The translations under genes and the position numbers were made by a program. A model generated the notes under the pieces. It was not told the DNA's origin, searched no databases, and was given only the letters and a program-made list of their open reading frames with translations. From NCBI GenBank assembly GCA_937924555.1, contig CALDSN010000027.1, positions 1 to 9,635 on the forward strand: a DNA stretch of 9,635 nucleotides. The letters run 5' to 3'. The number at the start of each line of letters is the position of its first letter. Positions within the stretch are counted from its first letter, which is position 1. The DNA comes from an uncultured bacterium. GTDB taxonomy: Bacteria > Cloacimonadota > Cloacimonadia > Cloacimonadales > Cloacimonadaceae. This document shows, piece by piece, positions 1-7,242 of this stretch.

Positions 1-1016
1 GTCATACCGCTTCGGGCAATGGTTTGACCTCGCTTAACTTTCGCTCCTTTGGCTACGGAAAGCTCGCTATTATATGCATAGAGGGTAAAGAACCCATTCT
101 TGTGATCTATAATGATTAGTTTTCCTTGTCCGCCATATCTATCGGCAAAGATCACCTCTCCATCATCCGCGGCAACCACTTTGGTGCCCTCTGCCGCGGC
201 AATATCGATGCCGTTATTCACCACACTGGTGCCATAGCTTTTAGTCTCTTGCCCATATGCACGGATTATCTTTCCCCGCAGGGGCCATGCTATCTTCTTT
301 CCTGTAAACTGATAACTGGACGGAGTCTTGCCTTGTTTTGCCATCAACTGGTTAACTAAACTCTCCAGTGCAGAACTGTCCTTTTTCAGCTTCTCAACCT
401 GTGCTTGCAGGTTCTTTTGCTCTTGGGTAAGCTGCTTGGTTTGGGTAGTTAGGTTCTTAATCTTTTTATCATATTGGAAGTTTTTGCTGCTCTCTTCTTT
501 AACTCCGCGATTCACTTTAACCGCTTCGTTTTGGTGAAGTTCTTTCTCCAAACTTAAGGTCACCTGGTACCCGGAGAGAATATCTATCTTCTGTTTAGTC
601 CCAGATATCATAGCCTTCAAATAGCGTTGGTCACGATGATTAATGCCCTGTTGCCGATAAGCCCTATCCACCCTTAACAACATATCCATTTCCGCATTCT
701 GTGCCCTGTGCATCGCATTGATATCAGACACTGCGTCCTCCAGACGCATTTGTACCGAACGTAGGGAGTCGCGAATCACCAGTTCTTCTTTCTTCAGCTT
801 CAGCAAGTTGTTCTCAGTTCTTTTTTTAAGGGAAGATGTGCGTTGTATCTCGCTTTCAGCTTGTTTTTTCTTTGATTCTGTCTGCTTCACTTTTTGTTGA
901 GTAGTCTCCAACTGTTTCTGCACCTCTTTAAGTTGGCGCATTTTATCGTCCAACTCATCAGTAAAACAGTAGTTCCACAACAAACACAGTAACAGAATAG
1001 GTATATATTTACGCAT
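1..1016 (-). CDS. EnvC-like murein hydrolase activator (coiled coil + degenerate LytM/M23 domain), C-terminus cut by window edge
   Basis: This is an open frame of 338 codons running off the left edge. The ATG at 1016 follows GGAGAG (1022-1027) with 5 nt spacing. Residues 1-19 form a short hydrophobic export signal (KYIPILLLCLLW). Residues about 21-228 are Lys/Glu/Gln-rich and heptad-like, a long coiled coil as in EnvC. From about residue 243 a LytM/M23 fold begins: WPLRGKI, then NNGIDIA, then an LYAYNSEL segment and a GAKVKRGQTIA strand. In active M23 enzymes the first zinc ligand is His in an HxxxD motif. Here that position is Asn267, with Asp271 kept, and the usual His of LYxH is Tyr315. 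Escherichia coli EnvC has the same kind of substitutions (LYGYN). EnvC does not cut peptidoglycan; it activates periplasmic amidases under FtsEX control, so I infer an activator rather than a hydrolase. The end of the domain, with the HxH motif, lies outside the window. No ftsE or ftsX is adjacent; mtaB lies upstream. Confidence 0.88.
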   Translation of the reverse strand, partial: MRKYIPILLLCLLWNYCFTDELDDKMRQLKEVQKQLETTQQKVKQTESKKKQAESEIQRTSSLKKRTENNLLKLKKEELVIRDSLRSVQMRLEDAVSDINAMHRAQNAEMDMLLRVDRAYRQQGINHRDQRYLKAMISGTKQKIDILSGYQVTLSLEKELHQNEAVKVNRGVKEESSKNFQYDKKIKNLTTQTKQLTQEQKNLQAQVEKLKKDSSALESLVNQLMAKQGKTPSSYQFTGKKIAWPLRGKIIRAYGQETKSYGTSVVNNGIDIAAAEGTKVVAADDGEVIFADRYGGQGKLIIIDHKNGFFTLYAYNSELSVAKGAKVKRGQTIARSGM

Positions 1017-1021
1017 TATTT

Positions 1022-1027
1022 CTCTCC
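1022..1027 (-). promoter_or_regulatory. Ribosome binding site of the EnvC-like gene
   Basis: GGAGAG lies 5 nt before the ATG at 1016. It supports this start, which also places a hydrophobic export signal at the protein N-terminus. Confidence 0.7.
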
Positions 1028-1171
1028 AAAGTCGGGCTACCAGACAATGATTTCACATAGCATGATGGTGTCAATGCAATTTTGCGCGGGTCACCAGATA
1101 CCATGTAATCCCCCTTCCTGCATTCATTTTCGGCTTGCTGTAACCTATGCTCACTCACATACAATCCCTAG

Positions 1172-1211
1172 GTGATTCTCTCATCCCACCCGGGAGTCAC
1201 GAGGGAATCAC
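1172..1211. repeat. Imperfect inverted repeat (possible hairpin) overlapping the tandem repeats
   Basis: GTGATTC (1172-1178) is complementary to GAATCAC (1205-1211). Between them, further short pairings (CTC with GAG, CCC with GGG) are possible. In RNA this could form a roughly 40-nt imperfect stem-loop on either strand. No T-run follows, so it is not a standard intrinsic terminator. It could still mark the 3' end of the mtaB transcript or be part of a repeat element. Confidence 0.5.
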
Positions 1212-1224
1212 GAGGGAATCACGA
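1192..1224. repeat. Three tandem copies of an 11-bp repeat
   Basis: The + strand reads GGGAGTCACGA (1192-1202), GGGAATCACGA (1203-1213) and GGGAATCACGA (1214-1224). The second and third copies are identical and the first differs at one base. The block ends in GTCGAGCG, so a partial fourth copy is not clear. Function is unknown. It may be a dispersed intergenic repeat, a protein-binding array, or slippage-generated satellite DNA. Confidence 0.85.
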
Positions 1225-1318
1225 GTCGAGCGAATTGGGTGAAAATCAGAATGAAGTTGGTGCTCCGTAGAGATGGATTCGTCAGAAACTGGTATGTTAT
1301 AGATTGTTAATCAGATAG

Positions 1319-2563
1319 TTAGCTTAGGGAAACAGAGATACATGAGCCAAGCTCATGGGTTTGCGGACTGGAAACACGCAGATAGTGATCGCTTAGGATT
1401 TCACTTCCCTCGGTGCTGCTTTGCTCCACAATCCCCCGAACTGTTATGCGTTTCTCACGGAGCATTGCTTCATAGCGGGAACACAGGGAATCCGATAAAC
1501 GGCTTAGCTGCACTGTTCTGGCATGCTTAGTATCCTTCGGCACCTGATTAGGCATCTTGTCCGCCGGAGTTCCCTTGCGTTTGGAATAGGTGAATACATG
1601 CAGGTACGCCAAAGGCAAACTGGTAAGGAAAGTGTATGTCTCTTGGTGTTCGGCATCGGTTTCTCCCGGAAATCCCGTGATAACATCGAAACCAATAGCC
1701 GCATAGGGGAAGGCTTGCAGGATGTCCCCCACCAAGCGCTGTACCAGAGCAGTGTCATAACGCCTGCCCATTCTCTGTAGAACCGCATCAGAGCCTGATT
1801 GAAGGGGGATGTGGAAATGGGGACAGAGCTTTGGAATTGCCTGTAGCTTGGTGATGAGTTCAGAGCTGAATAACTGGGGCTCTATTGAGCTTAAGCGGAT
1901 TAGTTCCAATCCCTCAATCTCTGCCATGGCTTCCACCACTTCAGCCAAGCCCTTCTCCCCGTCCCGGTACAGACCAAGATTCACCCCACCCAACACAATC
2001 TCCTTGAATCCAACCTCGGCAAACAGCCTTGCCTGCTCCAACACCTGGCTGAATTTGGCGGAACGGGCATGCCCTCGGGCATAGGGAACCGCACAGTATG
2101 AACAATAGAAATCACAACCATCCTGGATTTTCTGGAATGCGCGGCAATGCCCCGCCATGTGTGTGGAGGGTTTGTAACTAAATTCCTCAGCAGACATAAT
2201 ATCCGTGAAAGCTATCTCTTTGCCGGACAGCACCTCAGCTATACTTAGTTTATGTTGATTGTCAACAATGAAATCCACGTCTCCAAGCTCTCGCACTTCC
2301 TCTGAACTCCGTTGGGCAAAACAGCCTGTCACCACAACTTTGGCATGGGGATTAAGCGCTTTTTTAGCTAGGGCTTGACGAATATGATAACGACTTTTGT
2401 AATCTGTTCTATTGGTAACGGTGCATGTATTGACGATGTAGATATCGGCATCTTGTTCCCAGTCCACCGTCTGGACGGAATTGTGGGAGAATTGATCAAG
2501 AATAATGGCTGATTCTGCTTGGTTTATCTTGCAACCAAGTGTCTTGGTGGCAATACGGATCAT
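1319..2563 (-). CDS. mtaB: tRNA (N6-threonylcarbamoyladenosine(37)-C2)-methylthiotransferase MtaB
   Basis: This 414-residue radical-SAM enzyme of the MiaB/MtaB/RimO family is predicted to turn t6A37 into ms2t6A37 in ANN-decoding tRNAs, which stabilises codon-anticodon pairing. The N-terminal domain carries the three cysteines of the auxiliary 4Fe-4S cluster: Cys11 in TLGCKINQ, Cys47 in NTCTVTN and Cys81 in VTGCFAQ. The radical-SAM motif is CDFYCSYC (Cys150, Cys154, Cys157). Conserved IPLQSGSDAVLQRMGRRY (252-269) and GFDVITGFPGET (291-302) follow. About 55 C-terminal residues fit a short TRAM domain. The TLGCKxNQ opening is typical of MtaB rather than MiaB or RimO. The ATG overlaps the purN stop as ATGA and no ribosome binding site is evident, so translation is probably coupled to purN. 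Confidence 0.93.
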   Translation of the reverse strand: MIRIATKTLGCKINQAESAIILDQFSHNSVQTVDWEQDADIYIVNTCTVTNRTDYKSRYHIRQALAKKALNPHAKVVVTGCFAQRSSEEVRELGDVDFIVDNQHKLSIAEVLSGKEIAFTDIMSAEEFSYKPSTHMAGHCRAFQKIQDGCDFYCSYCAVPYARGHARSAKFSQVLEQARLFAEVGFKEIVLGGVNLGLYRDGEKGLAEVVEAMAEIEGLELIRLSSIEPQLFSSELITKLQAIPKLCPHFHIPLQSGSDAVLQRMGRRYDTALVQRLVGDILQAFPYAAIGFDVITGFPGETDAEHQETYTFLTSLPLAYLHVFTYSKRKGTPADKMPNQVPKDTKHARTVQLSRLSDSLCSRYEAMLREKRITVRGIVEQSSTEGSEILSDHYLRVSSPQTHELGSCISVSLS

Positions 2564-3168
2564 GGCTGCAGTTTAGTTAGAAATTGATAAATGCTTGGCG
2601 CATAGAGTTTATGCTCTTGTTGCAGAACTTTATGGGCAATATCCTCTGGGCTGTGGCAATCTGATAACTCCACCTGTATGGATGCGATGATGCTGCCATG
2701 GTCATAAAACTGATCAACCCGGTGTACTGTGGCTCCGGAGACTTTATCACCCGCTTCCCAAACTGCTTGATGCACTGCCATACCATACATTCCCCTGCCA
2801 CCATATTTTGGGAGTAGAGCAGGATGGATGTTCAGCACGGGGATGCCGACAGCATTCAGGAAATTGGCAGATAACTGCTTTAAAAAGCCTGCCAAAGCGA
2901 TAAGCTGTATTCCCTTCTCTTTACACAAACGGGCAAGCTCCGTTTCATACGATGCCATATCTCTGGTAGCTAAGACCATCGCGGGAATACCCAAATCCTG
3001 TGCCAGCCCATATGCAGGGCTATCCTGACGGTTAAACACTGCCAAAGCAATCCGAACCGGCAAACCATGTGCCTCGAAATAGGTATGCATGGCAGCGAGG
3101 TTGGAGCCTCGACTGTGACCGCTGCTGAGTACCGCTATTTGGTAGGTGCCAGATGCAGTTCTTGCCAT
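2560..3168 (-). CDS. purN: Phosphoribosylglycinamide formyltransferase (GAR transformylase, PurN)
   Basis: This 202-residue cytosolic enzyme transfers the formyl group of 10-formyltetrahydrofolate to GAR in de novo purine synthesis. The phosphate-binding loop is near residues 15-24 (SSGHSRGSNL), followed by LAGFLKQLS (92-100) and NIHPALLPKYGGRGMYG (113-129). The catalytic triad seen in E. coli PurN is present as Asn113, His115 and Asp156 (in YDHGSII). The phosphate loop looks about two residues longer than the usual SGxGSN form. Length is close to the roughly 200-residue norm. The ATG at 3168 lies inside aspS, so the two frames overlap by 34 bp. No later in-frame start precedes the first beta strand, so this start is needed. 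GAGGTG (3180-3185), inside aspS, is a plausible ribosome binding site. The gene ends in a 4-bp overlap with mtaB. No other purine genes are in the window. Confidence 0.94.
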   Translation of the reverse strand: MARTASGTYQIAVLSSGHSRGSNLAAMHTYFEAHGLPVRIALAVFNRQDSPAYGLAQDLGIPAMVLATRDMASYETELARLCKEKGIQLIALAGFLKQLSANFLNAVGIPVLNIHPALLPKYGGRGMYGMAVHQAVWEAGDKVSGATVHRVDQFYDHGSIIASIQVELSDCHSPEDIAHKVLQQEHKLYAPSIYQFLTKLQP

Positions 3169-4916
3169 TGTATGGGATCCACCTCTGAGGGAGCTTGGCT
3201 CATCAAATCGGTGGCTTTGAGGGTCTTGGGGAAGGCAATAACGTCGCGAATGGACTCTGCTCCCGTCATGATCATCACCATGCGGTCTAAACCGGGAGCG
3301 ATGCCACCATGAGGTGGAGTGCCATATTTAAGGGCATCCAGGAAGAAGCCGAAGCGTGCTTTTAGGTCTTCCTCTTCAAAGCCCAAAACTTGGAATATCT
3401 TGCGTTGCACATCATAGCGATGGCAACGGATACTGCCGCTGGACAGTTCCATGCCGTTACATACGAGATCATAAAGTTGTCCCTGAATCTCGCCAATCTT
3501 TTCGGGGATGTCCAGATAAGGGATGTGTTCCTCCTTGGGGAGGGTAAACATGTGATGTGCTGGTTCCCATCTGTTGTTCTCCTCATCACGACTGAAGAGA
3601 GGGAAATCCGTTATCCAGCAGAAATTGAAGGAATTGGGCGGGATCAGGTTAAGCTTAGCAGCAAGGTGGTTACGCAAACCAGCCAGTACCTTACTGACCG
3701 TATCAAACCTATCCGCGGCTATCGCGATTAAATCACCCGGCTTGGCTTGGCATAGGGAGATTATGGCTTCCGCCTCCTCAGGGCTGAGGAACTTGGCGAT
3801 ACCTGCTTCCAAGCCACCATCTGCCACTTTGGCAAATGCGATGCCCTTTCCGCCGAGGTGCTTGGCAACATCGATAAGTTCATCTTGCTGCTTACGGCTG
3901 AACTCTGCTGCATTGGGGATACAGATGGCTTTAACCACTCCCCCGCTTAGCAGGGCAGCGCTGAACACCTGGAAGCTACTTTGGGCAACTACCGAGCTTA
4001 GGTCCACCAGTTCCATGGCAAAGCGAGTGTCGGGCTTGTCACAGCCGTAACGGTTCATGGCTTCGGTGTATGCCAGCCTAGGGAAAGGAATGCTAAGTTC
4101 AATATCCAACACTTCCTTGAATAGGCGATACATCAGCCTTTCCAGAAGGTCAAATATCTGCTCCTGCGAGGCAAAACTAAGTTCTATATCCAGTTGGGTG
4201 AACTCCGGTTGACGGTCGGCACGCAAGTCCTCATCACGGAAGCAGCGGGCAATCTGGTAATAGCGATCAAATCCCGCAATCATAAGCAGTTGCTTGAACA
4301 TCTGCGGTGATTGGGGCAAGGCATAGAATTTACCGGGTTGGATTCTGCTAGGAACGAGGTAGTCACGTGCACCTTCGGGGGTGCTCTTCATCAGGATGGG
4401 GGTTTCGATGTCGTAGAAACCTTCCGCTTCCAGAAACCGGCGCATGATGCTGACAATCTTATGCCGGGTTATGATGATGTCTTGCAGTTTGCTGCGCCTG
4501 AGATCCAAGTATCTGTAGGTTAAGCGCAGGTCTTCTTCAGCCATAGCTGCTTCATTGATCTGTATTGGCAGGGGCAAGGTATCGTTCAGCAGGTAGAAAT
4601 CATCTGCGACTAATTCTACCTCACCGGTGCCCATGTTCTTGTTAATATTGGCTGCATCCCTGGCAACAACCTTACCCATCACGGCAATCACATATTCGTT
4701 TCTCACCTTTTCTGCCTTGGAGAAGATGGCTGATTGCTCCGGATGGATAACCACCTGCAAGATGCCTTTCACATCGCGCACATCGATGAAGATTAATCCA
4801 CCCAAATCGCGGCGTTTGTGTACCCATCCCATGATGCAGACATTATCGCCAAGATTGGCAGAGCTAAGTTCACCGCAATAGTGAGTTCGTTTCATTGTGC
4901 CAAGATTGTCTATCAT
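3135..4916 (-). CDS. aspS: Aspartyl-tRNA synthetase (bacterial type, class IIb)
   Basis: This 593-residue cytosolic enzyme charges tRNA-Asp with aspartate. An N-terminal OB-fold anticodon-binding domain opens with THYCGEL, then GWVHKRRDLGGLIFIDVRD (30-48). Class II motif 2 lies around 226-245 (FRDEDLRADRQPEFTQ). The bacterial GAD insertion follows RYGCDKPD (289-296). Motif 3 is GLDR at 542-545. Length matches the bacterial family at about 590. The ATG at 4916 has GAGG (4922-4925) 5 nt upstream. A second ATG at 4895 (MKRTHYC) matches the usual family N-terminus but has no ribosome binding site, so I keep 4916. The start lies 7 nt after the potD-like stop, and the GAGG overlaps that stop. The 3' end overlaps purN by 34 bp. 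Whether it also charges tRNA-Asn is not settled: Leu38 is of the discriminating kind, while Ala89 replaces the Lys of E. coli. Confidence 0.97.
   Translation of the reverse strand: MIDNLGTMKRTHYCGELSSANLGDNVCIMGWVHKRRDLGGLIFIDVRDVKGILQVVIHPEQSAIFSKAEKVRNEYVIAVMGKVVARDAANINKNMGTGEVELVADDFYLLNDTLPLPIQINEAAMAEEDLRLTYRYLDLRRSKLQDIIITRHKIVSIMRRFLEAEGFYDIETPILMKSTPEGARDYLVPSRIQPGKFYALPQSPQMFKQLLMIAGFDRYYQIARCFRDEDLRADRQPEFTQLDIELSFASQEQIFDLLERLMYRLFKEVLDIELSIPFPRLAYTEAMNRYGCDKPDTRFAMELVDLSSVVAQSSFQVFSAALLSGGVVKAICIPNAAEFSRKQQDELIDVAKHLGGKGIAFAKVADGGLEAGIAKFLSPEEAEAIISLCQAKPGDLIAIAADRFDTVSKVLAGLRNHLAAKLNLIPPNSFNFCWITDFPLFSRDEENNRWEPAHHMFTLPKEEHIPYLDIPEKIGEIQGQLYDLVCNGMELSSGSIRCHRYDVQRKIFQVLGFEEEDLKARFGFFLDALKYGTPPHGGIAPGLDRMVMIMTGAESIRDVIAFPKTLKATDLMSQAPSEVDPIQWQELHLAPTK
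3180..3185 (-). promoter_or_regulatory. Ribosome binding site of purN, embedded in the aspS coding sequence
   Basis: GAGGTG lies 11 nt before the purN ATG, within the last codons of aspS. It supports the overlapping start of purN and suggests initiation independent of, or helped by, terminating aspS ribosomes. Confidence 0.55.
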
Positions 4917-4921
4917 TATTA

Positions 4922-4925
4922 CCTC
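4922..4925 (-). promoter_or_regulatory. Ribosome binding site of aspS overlapping the upstream stop codon
   Basis: GAGG sits 5 nt before the ATG at 4916 and shares bases with the TGA of the preceding gene (4924-4926). It favours 4916 over the ATG at 4895 and indicates translational coupling. Confidence 0.7.
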
Positions 4926-5982
4926 AGTTCAATTTAATCGCTTCGTATAGAGCATCTATCTTCTTTACATCATTTCCCAAGGCTTTAATCATATAGCACT
5001 TGCCGATATACTCAACGCTCGGATAGATGAGGGGGTTTGCTTTCATATCTGCTGCCAGTTTCTCGTGTGCAGCTTTGTTGGGAGTGGCATACTGGGTGTA
5101 TTCGGAGTTACGCTTGGCGTTGGTTTCATCCATAAGGAAATCTAGGAACTTATAAGCCAAATCCTTATTCTTGGAGGATTTCAAGATTACGATGTTATCC
5201 ATCCACAAACTGCTTCCCTCTTTAGGTAGGATAAAGTCCAGTTCATTGTTCTCTGCCATCTGTTGGAGCACATCACCGTTATATGCCTGTGCCACCCATG
5301 TTGTACCATCAGGTACCTCATTCTTATAGGAATCAGAATCAAACTGGGTTATGTTTATATCCCAGTCATTCAGAGTTTTCTTTGCGGCTGCAAGAGCAGC
5401 TTCACTTGTATCATTCAGGTCAAAGCCGTTATATATCAACGCGGCACCGATAACTTCACGGGCATCATCAAGCATGGTAACCTTGTTCTTGTCTTTGAAG
5501 AAGGGATCGCCAACAATGCTCCAGCTTTGTTTGGCAATCAACTCTGCGGGCACATAGCGTTTGTTAAACATCAAGCCGGTTAAGCCCCAGAAGTAAGGCA
5601 CAGAATAGGTATTGCCTTCATCAAAGGACTTTGCCTTTTCCAGTAGAGTGGGATCAAGGTTTTTATAGTTGGTCAGCTTTGTTGTATCCAATGCTTCCAA
5701 TAGTCCTGCATCACGCAAGATGGAAACATGGTCGCCACTGGGGAAAACCACATCGAAGGATTCCTTGGCACTTTTAATCTTGGTAAGCATGTTCTCGTTG
5801 GAGTCATATGTGCTATACTGTATCTTACAGTTATTGGCTGTTTCGAATTCTTTAATCAGTTGAGGCTCTATGTAATCACTCCAATTGAAGATGTAAAGCA
5901 CAGGTTTGCCTTTACCGCAAGAGCTTAGCAGTACAAGCACAACTAGTAGCAGCAGCAATGATGTAATTGATTTTGTTTTCAT
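4924..5982 (-). CDS. PotD-like spermidine/putrescine-binding lipoprotein (ABC transporter substrate-binding protein)
   Basis: This 352-residue protein starts at ATG 5982 and is predicted to capture polyamines outside the cytoplasmic membrane for an ABC importer. Residues 1-21 are a lipoprotein signal peptide with lipobox LSSC (Cys22). The mature part matches PotD throughout: YIFNWSDYIEP (30-40), YSTYDSNENM (56-65), VPYFWG (128-133), DDAREV (172-177), KEGSSLWMDN (254-263) and ATPNKAA (299-305). Asp173, Glu176, Trp260 and Asp262 align with E. coli PotD polyamine ligands Asp168, Glu171, Trp255 and Asp257, so polyamine binding is likely. TTG at 6000 and ATG at 5997 are in frame upstream, but only 5982 has a ribosome binding site (GGAG, 5992-5995). 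The gene lies 27 nt after the UMF1 gene and 7 nt before aspS. No potA, potB or potC is in the window, so the permease and ATPase must be encoded elsewhere or be absent. Confidence 0.92.
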   Translation of the reverse strand: MKTKSITSLLLLLVVLVLLSSCGKGKPVLYIFNWSDYIEPQLIKEFETANNCKIQYSTYDSNENMLTKIKSAKESFDVVFPSGDHVSILRDAGLLEALDTTKLTNYKNLDPTLLEKAKSFDEGNTYSVPYFWGLTGLMFNKRYVPAELIAKQSWSIVGDPFFKDKNKVTMLDDAREVIGAALIYNGFDLNDTSEAALAAAKKTLNDWDINITQFDSDSYKNEVPDGTTWVAQAYNGDVLQQMAENNELDFILPKEGSSLWMDNIVILKSSKNKDLAYKFLDFLMDETNAKRNSEYTQYATPNKAAHEKLAADMKANPLIYPSVEYIGKCYMIKALGNDVKKIDALYEAIKLN

Positions 5983-5991
5983 GGTTAGACA

Positions 5992-5995
5992 CTCC
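5992..5995 (-). promoter_or_regulatory. Ribosome binding site selecting the start of the PotD-like gene
   Basis: GGAG lies 9 nt before ATG 5982. The upstream in-frame TTG (6000) and ATG (5997) have no such site, and using them would only add six or five residues before the signal peptide. Confidence 0.6.
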
Positions 5996-6009
5996 ATCAA
6001 TAATAAGAA

Positions 6010-7242
6010 TTATGGGTTATGGCGAACTGCCTGGGCAATTCCCTCGTTTAACCGAACTGACTGCAACACCACCCAACCCACAATGAAGAATAGCATCAGG
6101 GAAAGAATGGAATAGCGTATGTTACCCGTTTCATGGGCTATCCACCCATAAAGTATTGGACCAATAATTGAAGATAGGCGTCCTGTCAAGGTATAAAAAC
6201 CGAAAAACTCCGCCTGTCTTGTCTTGGGAGTAAGCAGAGAGAGCATTGTCCGGCTGTTGGATTGGCTGCTCCCAATAGCCAAGCCTGCAAGTAAACCAAC
6301 TAGGTAATATTCCCGGGCACTTCCACAGAAGTATGCCCATATCACCACAGCTATCCAGATCAAAAGCGAGATACTAAGTGAAAGCTTAACATTATACTTA
6401 TCTGTCAACCAGCCAAACAATCCCGACCCGATAATGGAAGTGATTTGAGCCAGAATGAAGTACACAATCATATCCATTGTCTTCATCCCAAAGCGTTCAA
6501 TCCCATAGATGGAAGCAAACACAATCACTGTGGTTATCCCATCATTATAAATGAAATAGCTGATGATGTACCGCAGTAACTGGGGCTGCCTGGCAATGTT
6601 CTTCAGGGAAAAGGATATCCTCTGATAGGCTACCCGAAAGTAGTTACTCCGTTTGGATGGGCGGCTGAATTCCTTCAACCAAAAGAAGGTAAACAAAGAA
6701 AAGAGAAAGAAATGCAGTGACACAGCAGGGAACACATATAGCACATTCTGCTTCACCAGCACCAAAGCCACCAGCAGCGAAACCAAGCCACCCACATAAC
6801 CCAAGCCCCAGCCAAAACCTGAGACCTTACCGATATCTTCCTGCGAGCATATCTCGGGTAAGAATGCATCATAGAACACATTGGCACTGTTAAAGCCGAA
6901 GTTTGCTATGATGAAGAACAGCATCCCCAAGAACACTTGTCCGGGATGGATAAAATAGAGCAAAGCGGTGAAGATGATGGTGATATAGCAGTTAATGAAT
7001 AGCAGTTTCTTCTTGGAGCGTGAATAGTCCGCCACTGCACCCAAGATAGGAGCCGTAAGCGCTACCAATGTCATAGAGATGCCTATTGCTCTCCCCCACA
7101 ACATCTCCCCATATCCTGCTTCGCCTTTCACCACATTATTGATGAAATATACGCTATACACCACTGTTACAATGATGGTGGTGAATGCCGAATTGGCAAA
7201 GTCGTACAGCATCCATCCCAAAATATTGCGGTTAAGCTTCAT
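6010..7242 (-). CDS. MFS transporter, UMF1 family (Atg22-like permease)
   Basis: This 410-residue polytopic inner-membrane protein has about 12 hydrophobic segments and a charged central loop (about 190-222) splitting two six-helix halves. The N-terminus GWMLYDFANSAF (9-20) is the hallmark of the UMF1/Atg22-like branch of the major facilitator superfamily. Further family blocks are ADYSRSKKK (71-79) after helix 2, NVFYDAFLPEI (121-131) and FFGFYTLTGRLSSIIGPILYG (346-366). Substrates of bacterial UMF1 proteins are mostly unknown; yeast Atg22 exports amino acids from the vacuole, so amino-acid or small-metabolite export is only a possibility. The start has GAGG (7249-7252) 6 nt upstream and overlaps the 3' end of recF by 11 bp, implying coupling. 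The PotD-like gene follows after 27 nt. MFS permeases do not normally use binding proteins, so the neighbours need not act together. Confidence 0.9.
   Translation of the reverse strand: MKLNRNILGWMLYDFANSAFTTIIVTVVYSVYFINNVVKGEAGYGEMLWGRAIGISMTLVALTAPILGAVADYSRSKKKLLFINCYITIIFTALLYFIHPGQVFLGMLFFIIANFGFNSANVFYDAFLPEICSQEDIGKVSGFGWGLGYVGGLVSLLVALVLVKQNVLYVFPAVSLHFFLFSLFTFFWLKEFSRPSKRSNYFRVAYQRISFSLKNIARQPQLLRYIISYFIYNDGITTVIVFASIYGIERFGMKTMDMIVYFILAQITSIIGSGLFGWLTDKYNVKLSLSISLLIWIAVVIWAYFCGSAREYYLVGLLAGLAIGSSQSNSRTMLSLLTPKTRQAEFFGFYTLTGRLSSIIGPILYGWIAHETGNIRYSILSLMLFFIVGWVVLQSVRLNEGIAQAVRHNP

Larger units (their letters stand above)
1017..1318. other. 302-nt intergenic region between mtaB and the EnvC-like gene
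   Basis: No convincing ORF or RNA gene is visible. It holds a tandem-repeat block (1192-1224) inside a larger inverted repeat (1172-1211). No hairpin followed by a T-run is seen just after the mtaB stop, so I cannot place a classical terminator. It presumably contains the promoter of the EnvC-like gene. The only -35-like hexamer I see on the minus strand is TTGACA (+ strand 1069-1074), about 53 nt before the ATG, but no good -10 hexamer follows at 16-18 nt, so it is not annotated as a promoter. Confidence 0.6.

Noticed and set aside
126..900. Plus-strand ORFs of 60-77 codons across the left end
   Set aside because: They overlie the minus-strand EnvC-like frame, which has a signal peptide, ribosome binding site and recognisable domains. 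The plus-strand products have no recognisable features.
1045..1074. Sigma-70 promoter for the EnvC-like gene (TTGACA at 1069-1074)
   Set aside because: The -35 hexamer is perfect, but the hexamers at 16-18 nt spacing match TATAAT poorly. One hexamer alone is weak evidence.
1192..1224. CRISPR array
   Set aside because: The 11-bp units are directly adjacent with no spacers and are far too short for CRISPR repeats.
1319..2563. RimO or MiaB identity for the methylthiotransferase
   Set aside because: The TLGCKxNQ N-terminal signature and overall motif wording fit MtaB best. RimO and MiaB have different N-terminal motifs.
3574..4050. 158-codon plus-strand ORF inside aspS
   Set aside because: It is antisense to a well-conserved part of AspRS, its product has no recognisable motif, and it is a typical shadow frame.
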